Assembly: GCA_030269625.1 (NCBI GenBank)
Contig: JAJDFZ010000002.1
Coordinates: forward strand, 1-64,000
DNA: 64,000 nt
Origin: Oxalobacter sp. OttesenSCG-928-P03
GTDB taxonomy: Bacteria; Pseudomonadota; Gammaproteobacteria; Burkholderiales; Burkholderiaceae_D
Direction: 5' to 3'
Shown here: positions 37,121 through 46,536 of the stretch, piece after piece
Layout of the letters: each line of letters starts with the position of its first letter
How positions within the stretch are numbered: position 1 is the first letter of the stretch
Notes under the pieces: generated by a model
Told to the model about the DNA's origin: nothing
Seen by the model: only the letters and a program-made list of their open reading frames with translations
Databases searched by the model: none
Program-made: the position numbers and the translations under genes

Positions 37121-37170
37121 AAGAAGAACCGATTTTCAGCAAACCGCCAGCGATGGCGGTTTTTTGTTTT
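37089..37170 (+). terminator. Attenuator: antiterminator and terminator hairpins
   Basis: Segment 2 (TGGCGGT, 37089-37095) and segment 4 (TGGCGGT, 37154-37160) are identical, and both are the exact complement of segment 3 (ACCGCCA, 37143-37149). Pairing 3:4, extended to AAACCGCCA/TGGCGGTTT with loop GCGA and a T-run, is an intrinsic terminator. Pairing 2:3 prevents it. Segment 2 lies inside the leader-peptide frame just after the Phe/Tyr codons, so ribosome position can choose between the two. Confidence 0.8.
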
Positions 37171-37196
37171 ATTGACCTTACACACTGGAAAAGATC

Positions 37197-38267
37197 ATGC
37201 AACGCACTGATGACTTGAGGATTATCGCCATGAAGGAATTAACGCCCCCTTCACACCTGATCCGTGAATTCCCCTGCTCCGACAAGGTTGCCGATACGGT
37301 GGCCAACTGCAGAACCGCACTTCACCGGATTCTGCATGGAAAGGATGACCGCCTGATGGTTGTTATTGGGCCCTGCTCCATCCATGACCCCCAGGCGGCG
37401 CTGGAATATGCCTATCGTTTGCGGGAAGTCCGCGAGCGGCTCGGTAACGAACTGGAAATCGTGATGCGAGTGTATTTTGAGAAACCCCGTACGACCGTCG
37501 GCTGGAAAGGGATGATCAATGATCCTCACATGGATAACAGTTTCCAGATCAATGAGGGGTTGCACATGGCAAGGGAGTTGCTCCTGAATATCAATGACCT
37601 GGGGGTGCCGGCAGCAACCGAGTTTCTCGATATGATCAGCCCACAGTATGTAGCGGACATGATCAGCTGGGGGGCCATCGGAGCCAGAACAACGGAATCA
37701 CAGGTTCACCGTGAGCTGTCATCGGGCCTTTCCTGTCCGGTTGGCTTCAAGAACGGAACGGATGGCAACGTCAAGATCGCCATCGATGCCATCAAGGCAG
37801 CATCTCATCCCCACCATTTCCTCTCCGTTACCAAGGGGGGGCATACCGCTATTTTTGCGACACGGGGTAATGAGGATTGCCATATTATTTTGCGTGGCGG
37901 GAAAAAGCCCAATTATGACAAAAGGAGCGTTGATGCGGCCTGCCGCGAAGTGGCCGCAGCCGGTTTGCCGCCGCGCGTGATGATTGATGTCTCGCATGGT
38001 AACAGTTCGAAGAAAGCGGAAAACCAGGTGCCGGTTTGTGCAACGATCGGCAGGAATGTGGCTGCCGGGGACATGCGAATCGTTGGTGTCATGGTGGAGT
38101 CCAACCTTATCGCAGGGCGCCAGGATATGATTCCAGGGCAACCGCTTACCTATGGGCAATCCGTTACGGATGCCTGTATCGGCTGGGATGACAGTGTTAT
38201 GCTGCTTGAAAGACTGGCGGAATCAACCAAAAAACGCCAGGACAAGGTCCGGTATAACGGTGACTGA
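37197..38267 (+). CDS. aroG: 3-deoxy-7-phosphoheptulonate (DAHP) synthase, class I
   Basis: 356 residues. It condenses PEP and erythrose 4-phosphate, the first step of the shikimate pathway. Type I alpha (AroF/G/H) features: 'LMVVIGPCSIHDPQAALEYA' with the metal cysteine, 'RVYFEKPRTTVGWKGMINDP', 'GARTTESQVHRELSSGLSCPVGFKNGTDG' and 'VMIDVSHGNSSKK'. Which aromatic amino acid inhibits it cannot be read safely; the symbol follows the general AroG likeness. The Phe/Tyr leader upstream suggests control by both. A strong terminator follows. Confidence 0.9.
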   Translation: MQRTDDLRIIAMKELTPPSHLIREFPCSDKVADTVANCRTALHRILHGKDDRLMVVIGPCSIHDPQAALEYAYRLREVRERLGNELEIVMRVYFEKPRTTVGWKGMINDPHMDNSFQINEGLHMARELLLNINDLGVPAATEFLDMISPQYVADMISWGAIGARTTESQVHRELSSGLSCPVGFKNGTDGNVKIAIDAIKAASHPHHFLSVTKGGHTAIFATRGNEDCHIILRGGKKPNYDKRSVDAACREVAAAGLPPRVMIDVSHGNSSKKAENQVPVCATIGRNVAAGDMRIVGVMVESNLIAGRQDMIPGQPLTYGQSVTDACIGWDDSVMLLERLAESTKKRQDKVRYNGD

Positions 38268-38308
38268 GATAAAAAGGCTTGCTGCCAGTGAAGCAAGCCT
38301 TTTTATCT
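38268..38308. terminator. Bidirectional terminator between aroG and yajQ
   Basis: GATAAAAAGGCTTGCT and AAGCAAGCCTTTTTATC make a stem of about 15 bp around a short loop, with T-runs on both strands. It serves the convergent aroG (stop at 38267) and yajQ (stop at 38310). Confidence 0.85.
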
Positions 38309-38309
38309 T

Positions 38310-38795
38310 TTAGTCCCGGAAATTGTTGAATTCCAGCGGCAGGTCCGTGACTTCTTTTTTGAGCATGGCAATGGCGGCCTGCAGGTCATCCCGCTTGGCG
38401 CCGGTAACACGGACAGAGTCACCCTGTATGCCGGCCTGGACCTTGAGTTTGCTGTCCTTGACCAGTTTGACGATTTTCTTTGCCGCATCGGATTCAATGC
38501 CGTTGCGGATCTTGATCGTCTGCTTGACCTTGTCACCGCTCATTTTCTCGATTTTGCCTTCATCCAGAAAACGGACGTCCACGTTTCGCCGTGTCATTCT
38601 GCCGGTCAGGACATCTTTCAGCTGATTAAGCTGGAATTCCGAATCGGCAAAGGCAGTCAGTTCACGGTCTTTCTGCTCGACCCGGGCGTCGCTGCCCTTG
38701 AAGTCAAAACGGGTGGAAACTTCCTTGTTGGTCTGCTCGACAGCATTTCTGACTTCAACCATATTGGCTTCGGAAACAACATCAAATGATGGCAT
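38310..38795 (-). CDS. yajQ: YajQ family nucleotide-binding protein
   Basis: 161 residues from the ATG at 38795, after an AAAGGAG site. '[21 protein letters not shown]' and '[17 protein letters not shown]' are the family's start; '[45 protein letters not shown]' its end. In Xanthomonas a YajQ protein binds cyclic di-GMP and works with a transcription factor; in other species its role is less clear. Confidence 0.95.
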   Translation of the reverse strand: MPSFDVVSEANMVEVRNAVEQTNKEVSTRFDFKGSDARVEQKDRELTAFADSEFQLNQLKDVLTGRMTRRNVDVRFLDEGKIEKMSGDKVKQTIKIRNGIESDAAKKIVKLVKDSKLKVQAGIQGDSVRVTGAKRDDLQAAIAMLKKEVTDLPLEFNNFRD

Positions 38796-38907
38796 GTCTC
38801 TCCTTTCGCTTGCATGAGGGGATATAAAAGAAACAATATGCCATTGTATAAAACAAAACGCCCCTCGGCTACCCAGCCTGTGCAATTGCTCCTATAATCC
38901 TTTTACT

Positions 38908-39936
38908 ATGCAGACGTCCCTTCCCGTTCAGGCGGATTTCCCCTTGCGCACATTGAATACTTTCGGTATCAGTGCTTTGGCACATGCCTATCTGGCCGTG
39001 CATGCGGCAGATGATCTTTTCCGGGTGTGCGCGGATGACAGGCTGGCGGCTTTGCCGCGTCTGGTGCTGGGTGGCGGCAGCAACCTGCTTTTTACCCGGG
39101 ACTTTCCCGGCCTGGTGCTGCATATGCTCAACACTGGAAAAAGGGTGTCGGGTGAGGATGCCTCCCACGTTTATGTGACGGGGGCTGCGGGTGAAAACTG
39201 GCATGAGTTTGTCCGCTGGACGCTGGAAAACGGCTGGGGCGGGCTGGAGAATCTTTCGCTGATTCCGGGGACGGTCGGTGCAGCACCTGTCCAGAATATC
39301 GGTGCTTATGGTGCGGAGTTGAAGGATTATTTTCATTCTCTTCTGGCATTTGATTTTGAAACCGGAAAAACGCGGCTTTTTACAGCGGCGGATTGCTGTT
39401 TTGCCTATCGCGAGAGCTTTTTCAAACAGGACGGAGCCGGCCGCTTTGTGATACTCGAGGTGACTTTTGCCCTGCCCGGGCAGTGGCAGCCCAATCTTTC
39501 CTATCCGGATGTGGCGGAGGCCCTTTCAAATGCCGGCCATGTTGTGCCGTCTCCGAAAGATATCAGCGATGTCATTATCGCCATCCGCCAGCGAAAGCTG
39601 CCGGATCCGGCGCTTGTCGGCAATGCCGGCAGTTTTTTTAAAAATCCAACGGTATCCCGTGCGCTTTTTGACGAGTTGAAAGTAGCGCATCCGCACATGC
39701 CCGGATACGTGCAGCCTGATGGAAGTGTCCGTATTGCCGCGGGGTGGCTGATTGACCAGTGTGGCTGGAAAGGAAAAACCCATGGCAATGCAGGTGTCTG
39801 TGAAACGCAGGCGCTGGTGCTGATTAACAGGGGGGAGGCGACCGGCGAAGAGGTTGTCCGGCTGTCAGAAGCCATCCGGCAGGACGTCCGGGACCGGTTT
39901 GGCCTGCTTCTTGATGTGGAACCGGTTTTTATCTGA
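38908..39936 (+). CDS. murB: UDP-N-acetylenolpyruvoylglucosamine reductase MurB (type I)
   Basis: 342 residues. This FAD enzyme makes UDP-MurNAc using NADPH. FAD segments: 'LVLGGGSNLLFTRDFPGLVL' and 'LIPGTVGAAPVQNIGAYGAELKD'; the catalytic serine is in 'GNAGSFFKNP' and the late Glu in 'LLLDVEPVFI'. The 'YRESFFKQ' insertion marks the long type I form. It is far from the dcw cluster, as is common. It ends 6 bases from the convergent mtnA. Confidence 0.95.
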   Translation: MQTSLPVQADFPLRTLNTFGISALAHAYLAVHAADDLFRVCADDRLAALPRLVLGGGSNLLFTRDFPGLVLHMLNTGKRVSGEDASHVYVTGAAGENWHEFVRWTLENGWGGLENLSLIPGTVGAAPVQNIGAYGAELKDYFHSLLAFDFETGKTRLFTAADCCFAYRESFFKQDGAGRFVILEVTFALPGQWQPNLSYPDVAEALSNAGHVVPSPKDISDVIIAIRQRKLPDPALVGNAGSFFKNPTVSRALFDELKVAHPHMPGYVQPDGSVRIAAGWLIDQCGWKGKTHGNAGVCETQALVLINRGEATGEEVVRLSEAIRQDVRDRFGLLLDVEPVFI

Positions 39937-39942
39937 AACGGG

Positions 39943-41016
39943 TCAGTCAGCAGATTGTTCTACAAAGGCTTTCAGCCCGCCCGCCATCAGCGTTTCATTG
40001 GGGACGATGCCTTTTTCCGTGATAAGCGCGCTCACCAGTTCCGCCGGAGTGACATCAAAAGCCGGGTTTCGGATGGAAACGCCCTCTGCTGCCCAGAGGC
40101 AGTCACGAAAGCCTTTGACTTCAGTGATATCCCGCTCTTCAATAGGAATATCCGCGCCGGTCGGAAGGGAAAGGTCGATAGTGGAGAGCGGGCAGGCGAC
40201 ATAAAAGGGAATGTTGTGCCGTCTCGCCAGGACCGCGACCATGTAGGTGCCGATTTTATTGGCAACATCGCCGTTGGCGGCAACCCTGTCTGTCCCGACT
40301 ACAACGGCATCGATTTCGCCGGTTTGCATCATGTAGCCGGCCATATTGTCCGTAATAAGGGTGACAGGGATATTTTCCTGCACCATTTCCCATGCGGTCA
40401 GCCGGGCGCCCTGCAGGAAAGGACGCGTTTCGTTGGCAATGACAGACAGGCGCTTCCCGTCGGCGATGGCTGAACGGAAGACGCCCAGTGCTGTTCCATG
40501 CCCGGCGGTTGCCAGTGCGCCGGCATTGCAGTGCGTCATGACACGTGCGCCGTCCGGCAGGAGTGCGGCACCGTATTCGCCCATGGCCTGGTTGATGCGG
40601 ACATCTTCTTCGTGAATGTGATGGGCTTCCGAAAGCAGCTGTTCGGCTGTTTGTGCCTGCGGCAGGGAATCAAGCGATGATAAAAGTGTTCGCATCCGGT
40701 TGAGGGCCCAGAAAAGATTGACTGCCGTTGGACGGCTTTGGGCCAGCAAATCAAATCCCTGGTCCATTCCGGTCTTGAAGTTTTCCGGAGAGGTGTCTTT
40801 CAGCCTGAGCGCTTCCAGGGCAATACCATAAGCTGCGGCAACACCGATAGCCGGCGCGCCCCGTATAACCATGTTCCGGATGGCGTCAGCCACGGTAGAA
40901 GCAGAGTCACAGCGAACGTATTTTATGCTCCCCGGCAGAATGCGCTGGTCAATCATCTCGATTACGCCATTGCGCCAGCGGAGGGTTTCAACAGCAGATG
41001 CCGGTATCGCGGTCAT
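39943..41016 (-). CDS. mtnA: S-methyl-5-thioribose-1-phosphate isomerase MtnA
   Basis: 357 residues. It isomerises methylthioribose 1-phosphate to methylthioribulose 1-phosphate. 'IRNMVIRGAPAIGVAAAYGIAL', 'MTHCNAGALATAGHGTALGVFRSA' with the catalytic cysteine, and 'DAVVVGTDRVAANGDVANKIGTY' with the catalytic aspartate are clear. The eIF2B-like fold is shared with regulatory proteins, but the Cys/Asp pair favours the enzyme. It is the last gene of the four-gene operon; its start abuts the apt stop. Confidence 0.93.
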   Translation of the reverse strand: MTAIPASAVETLRWRNGVIEMIDQRILPGSIKYVRCDSASTVADAIRNMVIRGAPAIGVAAAYGIALEALRLKDTSPENFKTGMDQGFDLLAQSRPTAVNLFWALNRMRTLLSSLDSLPQAQTAEQLLSEAHHIHEEDVRINQAMGEYGAALLPDGARVMTHCNAGALATAGHGTALGVFRSAIADGKRLSVIANETRPFLQGARLTAWEMVQENIPVTLITDNMAGYMMQTGEIDAVVVGTDRVAANGDVANKIGTYMVAVLARRHNIPFYVACPLSTIDLSLPTGADIPIEERDITEVKGFRDCLWAAEGVSIRNPAFDVTPAELVSALITEKGIVPNETLMAGGLKAFVEQSAD

Positions 41017-41544
41017 TTATTCTCCCTCGAATTCACACAGGGTGAAAACGGCATAGCCGCTTTCTTCCAGTTTTTTGTGTCCGCCCAAATCGGGAAGGTC
41101 TACCAGAAAAGCGGCTTCGACCAATTCTCCCCCGCTTTGTTCGATCAGCCTGATGGCGGCGATGGCGGTTCCACCGGTAGCCAGCAGATCGTCAATCAGC
41201 AGGATTTTCTGGCCCGGCAGGATGGCATCATCATGTATTTCGATCCGGTCGGCGCCATATTCCAGTTCATAATCCTGTCCGATGGTTTTGCCAGGAAGTT
41301 TGCCTTTTTTGCGTATGGGGATCAGGCCGCAGCCCAGGGCATAGGCGAGGGGGGCGCCAACCAAAAAGCCGCGCGCCTCAATGACGGCGATTTTGTCGAT
41401 TCCCGTGCCGGAATAGCGCATGACCAGTTCATCAACTGATTCACGCAGCCCGCGCGAATCCAGAAGGAGGGTGGTGATATCACGAAACTGGACGCCTTTT
41501 TTAGGGTAATCCGGGATGGTGCGAATGTAGGAAATGATAGACAT
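41017..41544 (-). CDS. apt: Adenine phosphoribosyltransferase
   Basis: 175 residues. It turns adenine and PRPP into AMP. The PRPP motif is '[20 protein letters not shown]'; '[21 protein letters not shown]' and '[19 protein letters not shown]' are Apt signatures. Here it lies between the aldolase and mtnA. It can salvage the adenine released by MtnP, so the operon recovers both parts of methylthioadenosine. Confidence 0.93.
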   Translation of the reverse strand: MSIISYIRTIPDYPKKGVQFRDITTLLLDSRGLRESVDELVMRYSGTGIDKIAVIEARGFLVGAPLAYALGCGLIPIRKKGKLPGKTIGQDYELEYGADRIEIHDDAILPGQKILLIDDLLATGGTAIAAIRLIEQSGGELVEAAFLVDLPDLGGHKKLEESGYAVFTLCEFEGE

Positions 41545-41568
41545 GACAAACCTTTCAAAGCGTTGTTG

Positions 41569-42243
41569 TCAGGACGAGTGCCATTGGCCATAGTTTTTGA
41601 ACTGTTCGAAAACCTTCTGCATTTGTTCCGGTGAGAGAAGTACCGGATTGCCAACCTGCAGAATGCGCCAGTATTGTTCACATAATGCTTCCACTTCGAT
41701 TGCAACCGACAGGGCATGTTTCAGATTCCGTCCGGCCGCCAGCATGCCGTGATGCGCCAGGAGGCAGGCATACCGGTCTTTCAACGCGATCAATGCAAGA
41801 TCTGAGAGTTCCTGGGAGCCAAAGAGCGCATAAGGGGCGCAGCGGATAGAGTCTCCTCCAGCCAGAGCGATCATGTAGTGAAAGGGGGGGATATCGCGAT
41901 GCAGGCATGCCAAGGTTGTTGCAAAGGGCGAGTGGACATGGATGACAGCGTTGGCATCAGAATAATGCATCAGGATATCGCGATGCATGCGCCATTCGGT
42001 GCTGGGCTTGTGTTCGCCCTGTGCCTGCCCGTCAAAATCCATTCGGACCATGGCTGCGGCAGACATGTCATCAGGCGGCACGCCACTGGGGGTGATCAGA
42101 AAGGCGCTGTCTGACGAAGCTGTTCTGACACTGACATTGCCCGTTGTCCCTCGGTTCAGTCCGTTTTTTACCAGCTGCCTTGATATCAGCAGCAACTCTT
42201 CCCGAAGATGGCTGTCATCGTTGATGGAAGAGGCGTTACTCAT
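41569..42243 (-). CDS. Class II aldolase, fuculose-1-phosphate aldolase/Ald2-like
   Basis: 224 residues. The fold is the class II aldolase/adducin type: 'GTTGNVSVR', catalytic Glu83 in 'STEWRMH', zinc histidines 102 and 104 in 'VIHVHSPFAT', and the third in 'LLAHHGML' (164/165). The stretch 'FHYMIALAGGDSIRCAPYALFGSQELSDLALIAL' is very close to E. coli FucA and unlike MtnB dehydratases, which share the fold. Set between mtnP, apt and mtnA, it most likely cleaves methylthioribulose 1-phosphate to DHAP and methylthioacetaldehyde (Ald2 of the DHAP shunt). Dehydration as MtnB, or a deoxyribulose phosphate substrate, are alternatives. It overlaps mtnP by four bases. Confidence 0.8.
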   Translation of the reverse strand: MSNASSINDDSHLREELLLISRQLVKNGLNRGTTGNVSVRTASSDSAFLITPSGVPPDDMSAAAMVRMDFDGQAQGEHKPSTEWRMHRDILMHYSDANAVIHVHSPFATTLACLHRDIPPFHYMIALAGGDSIRCAPYALFGSQELSDLALIALKDRYACLLAHHGMLAAGRNLKHALSVAIEVEALCEQYWRILQVGNPVLLSPEQMQKVFEQFKNYGQWHSS

Positions 42244-43109
42244 TTTTTGAGTACCCTTCCCGCAACAGCATCAAGCTGCTGTACCAGTTGGCTGTCCCGT
42301 GCACCGGGTGCGGTGATCAGGGCATGTTCCAGCGCAAAACGGCAGGAGCAGGATGAGGCCGATTCGTCGCCATGAAGCGAGGGGATGGCGCTGCACACCA
42401 GCGTGCGTGCTTTTTCAGCGTTATCGTGCAGGGTCTGGATGATCTGGCTGACAGAGACATGGTCATGATCCGGGTGCCAGCAATCGTAATCGGTGACCAT
42501 GGCAATGCTGGCGTAACACATCTCGGCTTCGCGGGCGAGCTTGGCTTCCGGCATGTTGGTCATGCCGATTACATCACAATTCCAGCTGCGGTAGAGTTCG
42601 GATTCCGCGTGGGTCGAAAACTGGGGGCCTTCCATGGCCAGGTAGGTGCCGCCTGAAACCGTTTCGATGCCGGCTTGTTTTGCGATGTCGTAAATGAGCC
42701 GGTTCAGGCGGACGCAGGTGGGGTGGGCCATGGAAATATGGGCAACGCATCCCGCCTCAAAAAAGGAATTTTTCCGGCCGTGTGTCCGGTCAATGTACTG
42801 GTCTACCAGCACAAACATGCCGGGGCGCAGATGTTCTTTCAGGGAACCGACGGCACTGACGGAAATGATCTGCTTTGCGCCCGCGCGTTTTAAGGCATCG
42901 ATGTTGGCACGGTAGTTGATCTGGGAGGGAGAGTATCGGTGTCCCCGTCCGTGACGTGGCAGAAAAACCAGCTGGCGGCCGTTCAGTTTGCCAAAAAGCA
43001 GTGCATCGGAAGGTTCGCCAAAGGAAGAGGAAACCTTTTCCCAGCGGGTATCCGTGAGTCCCTCCATGTCGTATAAGCCGCTTCCGCCAATAATGCCTGT
43101 TATTCCCAT
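42240..43109 (-). CDS. mtnP: S-methyl-5'-thioadenosine phosphorylase
   Basis: 289 residues from the ATG at 43109; a GTG two codons earlier would be too close to the GAAGG site. It splits 5'-methylthioadenosine with phosphate into adenine and methylthioribose 1-phosphate. 'ITGIIGGSGLYDMEGLTD', 'FLPRHGRGHRYSPSQINYRANI', 'YLAMEGPQFSTHAES' and 'DVIGMTNMPEAKLAREAEMCYASIAMVTDYDCW' fit the MTAP family. It is the first gene of the operon mtnP-aldolase-apt-mtnA. Confidence 0.92.
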   Translation of the reverse strand: MGITGIIGGSGLYDMEGLTDTRWEKVSSSFGEPSDALLFGKLNGRQLVFLPRHGRGHRYSPSQINYRANIDALKRAGAKQIISVSAVGSLKEHLRPGMFVLVDQYIDRTHGRKNSFFEAGCVAHISMAHPTCVRLNRLIYDIAKQAGIETVSGGTYLAMEGPQFSTHAESELYRSWNCDVIGMTNMPEAKLAREAEMCYASIAMVTDYDCWHPDHDHVSVSQIIQTLHDNAEKARTLVCSAIPSLHGDESASSCSCRFALEHALITAPGARDSQLVQQLDAVAGRVLKK

Positions 43110-43201
43110 TTCCACGCCTTCGTCTGCTTGTTTACCGGTTAATTATCGGGGCGCATGGCGTTTTATGCAAGGCAGGAAAAAGGCCGCCGGCAATGTAAAA
43201 C

Positions 43202-43227
43202 GGCGCCGGGAGTTGCCGGCGCCGTGA
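43202..43227 (-). terminator. Terminator between argG and mtnP
   Basis: GGCGCCGG (43202-43209) and CCGGCGCC (43216-43223) form an 8-bp GC stem. Read on the minus strand it is followed by GTTTTAC, so it probably ends argG transcripts before mtnP. The T-run is short. Confidence 0.6.
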
Positions 43228-43246
43228 TGGATGAGCCTGTCTGGAG

Positions 43247-44476
43247 CTATTTTTTACGGCTTTCACGCAGGCTGGCAGCGATACGCATGCGCAGCGCATT
43301 CAGCTTGATAAAGCCGCCGGCATCTTTCTGGTCGTAAGCGCCGGCATCGTCTTCGAAGGTGGCAATTGTGGAATCAAACAACGAGTCAGCGGAGTCGCGC
43401 CCGGTCACAATGACATTGCCTTTGTACAGTTTGAGACTGACGGTGCCGTTGACATGCTCCTGGGTATGGTCGATCAGTGTCTGCAGAGCGATCCGCTCGG
43501 GAGACCACCAGTAGCCGTTGTAGATCATGGAGGCGTAACGCGGCATCAGGTCGTCTTTCAGATGGGCGACTTCTCTGTCCAGCGTAATGGATTCAATGGC
43601 ACGGTGTGCAGGCAGGAGGATGGTGCCGCCGGGTGTTTCATAGCAGCCGCGCGATTTCATGCCGACATAGCGGTTTTCGACAAGATCAAGCCGACCGATG
43701 CCATGTTTGCCGCCCAGACGATTGAGTTCGGTCAGCAGGGCGGCCGGGGACATTGTCTGGCCATTGATAGAAACCGGGTCACCTTTTTCAAACCCGATCT
43801 GGATATGTTCTGCCTGATCCGGAGCGGCTTCCGGGCTGACAGTCCAGCGCCACATGGATTCTTCCGGTTCGGCGCTGGGATCTTCCAGGTGGCGCCCTTC
43901 GTAGCTGATATGAAGCAGGTTGGCATCCATCGAATAGGGAGCACCTCCCTGGCGGTGTTTCATGTCGATTTCGATACCGGCATTTTCCGCGTATTCGAGC
44001 AGTTTTTCCCGGGAAAGCAAATCCCACTCACGCCAGGGCGCGATGATCCTGATGCCGGGCATCAGGGCATAGGCGCCGAGCTCAAAACGGACCTGGTCGT
44101 TTCCTTTGCCGGTAGCGCCATGAGAGATGGCGTCAGCGCCTGTCTGGCGCGCTATCTCGATCTGGCGTTTGGCGATGAGCGGACGGGCAATACTGGTACC
44201 GAGAAGGTACTCGCCTTCGTAAATGGCGTTGGCGCGGAACATGGGAAAAACAAAGTCCCGGACAAATTCTTCACGCAGGTCATCAATAAAGATGTTTTCC
44301 GGCTTGATACCGAATTTCAGCGCTTTCTGTCTTGCCGGATCCAGTTCTTCTCCCTGCCCCAGGTCAGCGGTAAAGGTGATGACTTCACACTGATAGGTAT
44401 CCTGAAGCCATTTGAGAATAACAGAGGTATCCAGACCACCGGAATAGGCCAGGACCACTTTTTTTACATCACTCAT
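43247..44476 (-). CDS. argG: Argininosuccinate synthase
   Basis: 409 residues. It joins citrulline and aspartate using ATP in arginine synthesis. The PP-loop is '[16 protein letters not shown]'; '[15 protein letters not shown]' and '[31 protein letters not shown]' are family blocks. Length is usual for the shorter ArgG group. It is downstream of argF on the same strand across a 126-base gap. Confidence 0.95.
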   Translation of the reverse strand: MSDVKKVVLAYSGGLDTSVILKWLQDTYQCEVITFTADLGQGEELDPARQKALKFGIKPENIFIDDLREEFVRDFVFPMFRANAIYEGEYLLGTSIARPLIAKRQIEIARQTGADAISHGATGKGNDQVRFELGAYALMPGIRIIAPWREWDLLSREKLLEYAENAGIEIDMKHRQGGAPYSMDANLLHISYEGRHLEDPSAEPEESMWRWTVSPEAAPDQAEHIQIGFEKGDPVSINGQTMSPAALLTELNRLGGKHGIGRLDLVENRYVGMKSRGCYETPGGTILLPAHRAIESITLDREVAHLKDDLMPRYASMIYNGYWWSPERIALQTLIDHTQEHVNGTVSLKLYKGNVIVTGRDSADSLFDSTIATFEDDAGAYDQKDAGGFIKLNALRMRIAASLRESRKK

Positions 44477-44602
44477 GATTTTTTGCTTTCACTTGTTTCA
44501 GTTGGAAAGGACATGCCGTGAAAGGTTGCCGGGGGAATGACAGGGATCACGGCGGTATGTCCAGCATTTTATGCCGATTCGGGTCAAACGGGAATATGGC
44601 GT

Positions 44603-45514
44603 CTATACCCGGTCCAGTACGAGGTATTCCAGGAGTGCTTTCTGGACATGAAGGCGGTTTTCCGCTTCTTCCCAGACGACAGACTGGGGGCCGTCGATGA
44701 CTTCTGACGTGACCTCTTCACCCCGGTGGGCCGGCAGGCAGTGCATGAAAAGGGCATCAGGCGCTGCACGGCTCATTTTTTCGGCATCCACGCACCAGCC
44801 GTCAAAGGCTTTTAAGCGGGCGGCGTTTTCTTCCTCGAATCCCATGCTGGTCCAGACATCTGTTGTGACGAGATGGGCGCCCTCACAGGCTTTTGCCGGG
44901 TCGTCAAACAGGGTGAAGTAGCTGTGGTCGGAAGAGACCAGGTCGTAGTTGATATCGTATCCCTTCGGGGTCGAGATATTGAGGTGAAACCCGAAAATCC
45001 GGGCTGCCTGCAGCCATGAATAAAGCATGTTATTGGCATCGCCTATCCAGGTAACGGTTTTTCCCCGAATGGCCTGACGGTGCTCAATGAAGGTGAAAAC
45101 GTCAGCCAGGACCTGGCAGGGATGATGTTCGTTTGTGAGTCCGTTGATGACCGGAACACGGGAGGACGCGGCAAAACGCTCGATAATTTCATGGCCGAAG
45201 GTGCGGACCATGATAACGTCACACATTCTTGACATGACCTGGGCGGCATCCTCAATGGGTTCGCCCCTGCCTAACTGGCTGTCGCGGGTATTCAGGTAAA
45301 TGGCGGTACCGCCGAGTTGAGCCATCCCGGCCTCGAAAGAAAGACGGGTTCGGGTTGAGCTTTTTTCAAATACCATGACCAGCGTGCGATCCAGAAGCGG
45401 ATGATAAGTTTCGTAGTTCTTGAATTTGCGCTTGATGATACGCGCACGCTCAATCAGATATTCGTATTCAGCCAGCGAGAAATCGGAAAATTGCAAATAG
45501 TGTTTGATTGTCAT
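44603..45514 (-). CDS. argF: Ornithine carbamoyltransferase
   Basis: 303 residues. It makes citrulline from ornithine and carbamoyl phosphate. The carbamoyl-phosphate loop is 'VFEKSSTRTRLSFEAGM'; 'VINGLTNEHHPCQVLAD' and 'ALFMHCLPAHRGEEV' hold the ornithine-binding and catalytic residues. A strong GGGAGG site precedes the ATG. argG, the next step, is downstream on the same strand. Confidence 0.95.
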   Translation of the reverse strand: MTIKHYLQFSDFSLAEYEYLIERARIIKRKFKNYETYHPLLDRTLVMVFEKSSTRTRLSFEAGMAQLGGTAIYLNTRDSQLGRGEPIEDAAQVMSRMCDVIMVRTFGHEIIERFAASSRVPVINGLTNEHHPCQVLADVFTFIEHRQAIRGKTVTWIGDANNMLYSWLQAARIFGFHLNISTPKGYDINYDLVSSDHSYFTLFDDPAKACEGAHLVTTDVWTSMGFEEENAARLKAFDGWCVDAEKMSRAAPDALFMHCLPAHRGEEVTSEVIDGPQSVVWEEAENRLHVQKALLEYLVLDRV

Positions 45515-45565
45515 ACATGACCTCCCGGGTCAGAAAAAGCTGACGGGGGCGTAATTAAATTGCTG

Positions 45566-45595
45566 ATTATATTAGATTTGTTCATATTACAGCAA
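45566..45595 (-). promoter_or_regulatory. argF promoter
   Basis: On the minus strand TTGCTG (complement of 45590-45595), an 18-base spacer and a perfect TATAAT (complement of 45566-45571), about 50 bases before the argF start. I see no clear ArgR box around it. Confidence 0.7.
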
Positions 45596-45639
45596 TTGCG
45601 CCGGGAGGATATTGCCGCAAAAAGGATAATTGTCACAGA

Positions 45640-46536
45640 TCAGTAAACTTTCTGCGATGACTCGTGAAGCAACTGGGCGTACAGGCGATGGCGCATGGGT
45701 GAAATATCACCGGTTTCCACTGCTTCCAGTATGGCGCATCCCGGCTCGGCGAGATGCCTGCAGTTGTGGAAACGGCAGTGCCCGAGATAGGGGCGAAATT
45801 CCCGGAATGCTTTTTCAAGCGCTTCCCTGTCCAGGTGATACAGGCCGAATTCCTGGAATCCAGGGGAATCAATCAGGGCGGAATGGCTGTCTACCTGGTA
45901 CAGGCGGGTGAAAGTGGTGGTGTGTTTGCCCGAATCCAGCGCGGATGAAATTTCCCGGGTAGCGATATCCACGCCCGGGATCAGGATGTTGATAATGGAT
46001 GATTTACCCATGCCGGATTGCCCGATCAGGATGGTCAGCTGATTTTCGACCAGCGGCATCAGGGTCTGGCGCGTGATTTGCGGCTCTTCTGTTGCCGAGA
46101 CTTCATGCACCGGATAGCCCAGCGAGCGATAAAGGGCAAGACGCTCACGTGTCCTGGGCAGTGCATCGGCAATGTCCGTCTTGTTCAGGATCAGGTGCGC
46201 GGGAATTCCGACAGCTTCGGCTGCTACCAGCGCGCGTGAAATCAGGTCGTCGGTAAAACCGGGCTCGGTGGCGACGACAATGAAAAGCTGGGTGACATTG
46301 GCCGCCAGCAGTTTGGATTTGAACTGGTCGGAGCGAAAAAGCAGGGTCTGGCGTGCCTCGATGGATTCAATGACAGCCTGTCCTTTGGCTGTCGGGGTAA
46401 TCATGACATGATCTCCCACGGCCACATCGCTTTTTTTCCCCCGCGTTACGCTCTGTATGAGTTCACCGTCCAGTTCAGCCAGGTAATGGCGTCCATGGGC
46501 GGCAATAACAAGGGCTTTTTTTAACGGTCTGGTCAT
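45640..46536 (-). CDS. rsgA: Small ribosomal subunit biogenesis GTPase RsgA
   Basis: 298 residues. It is a circularly permuted GTPase that checks late 30S maturation. Order: OB-fold N-terminus ('[17 protein letters not shown]'), G4 '[10 protein letters not shown]', P-loop '[14 protein letters not shown]', G3 '[10 protein letters not shown]', and the zinc part '[16 protein letters not shown]'. Its ATG overlaps the stop of the M48 protease gene by four bases. Confidence 0.95.
   Translation of the reverse strand: MTRPLKKALVIAAHGRHYLAELDGELIQSVTRGKKSDVAVGDHVMITPTAKGQAVIESIEARQTLLFRSDQFKSKLLAANVTQLFIVVATEPGFTDDLISRALVAAEAVGIPAHLILNKTDIADALPRTRERLALYRSLGYPVHEVSATEEPQITRQTLMPLVENQLTILIGQSGMGKSSIINILIPGVDIATREISSALDSGKHTTTFTRLYQVDSHSALIDSPGFQEFGLYHLDREALEKAFREFRPYLGHCRFHNCRHLAEPGCAILEAVETGDISPMRHRLYAQLLHESSQKVY

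Noticed and set aside
39943..41016. Reading MtnA as an eIF2B-like regulatory protein
   Set aside because: The catalytic Cys and Asp blocks are intact and the neighbours are MTA-salvage genes, so the isomerase call stands.
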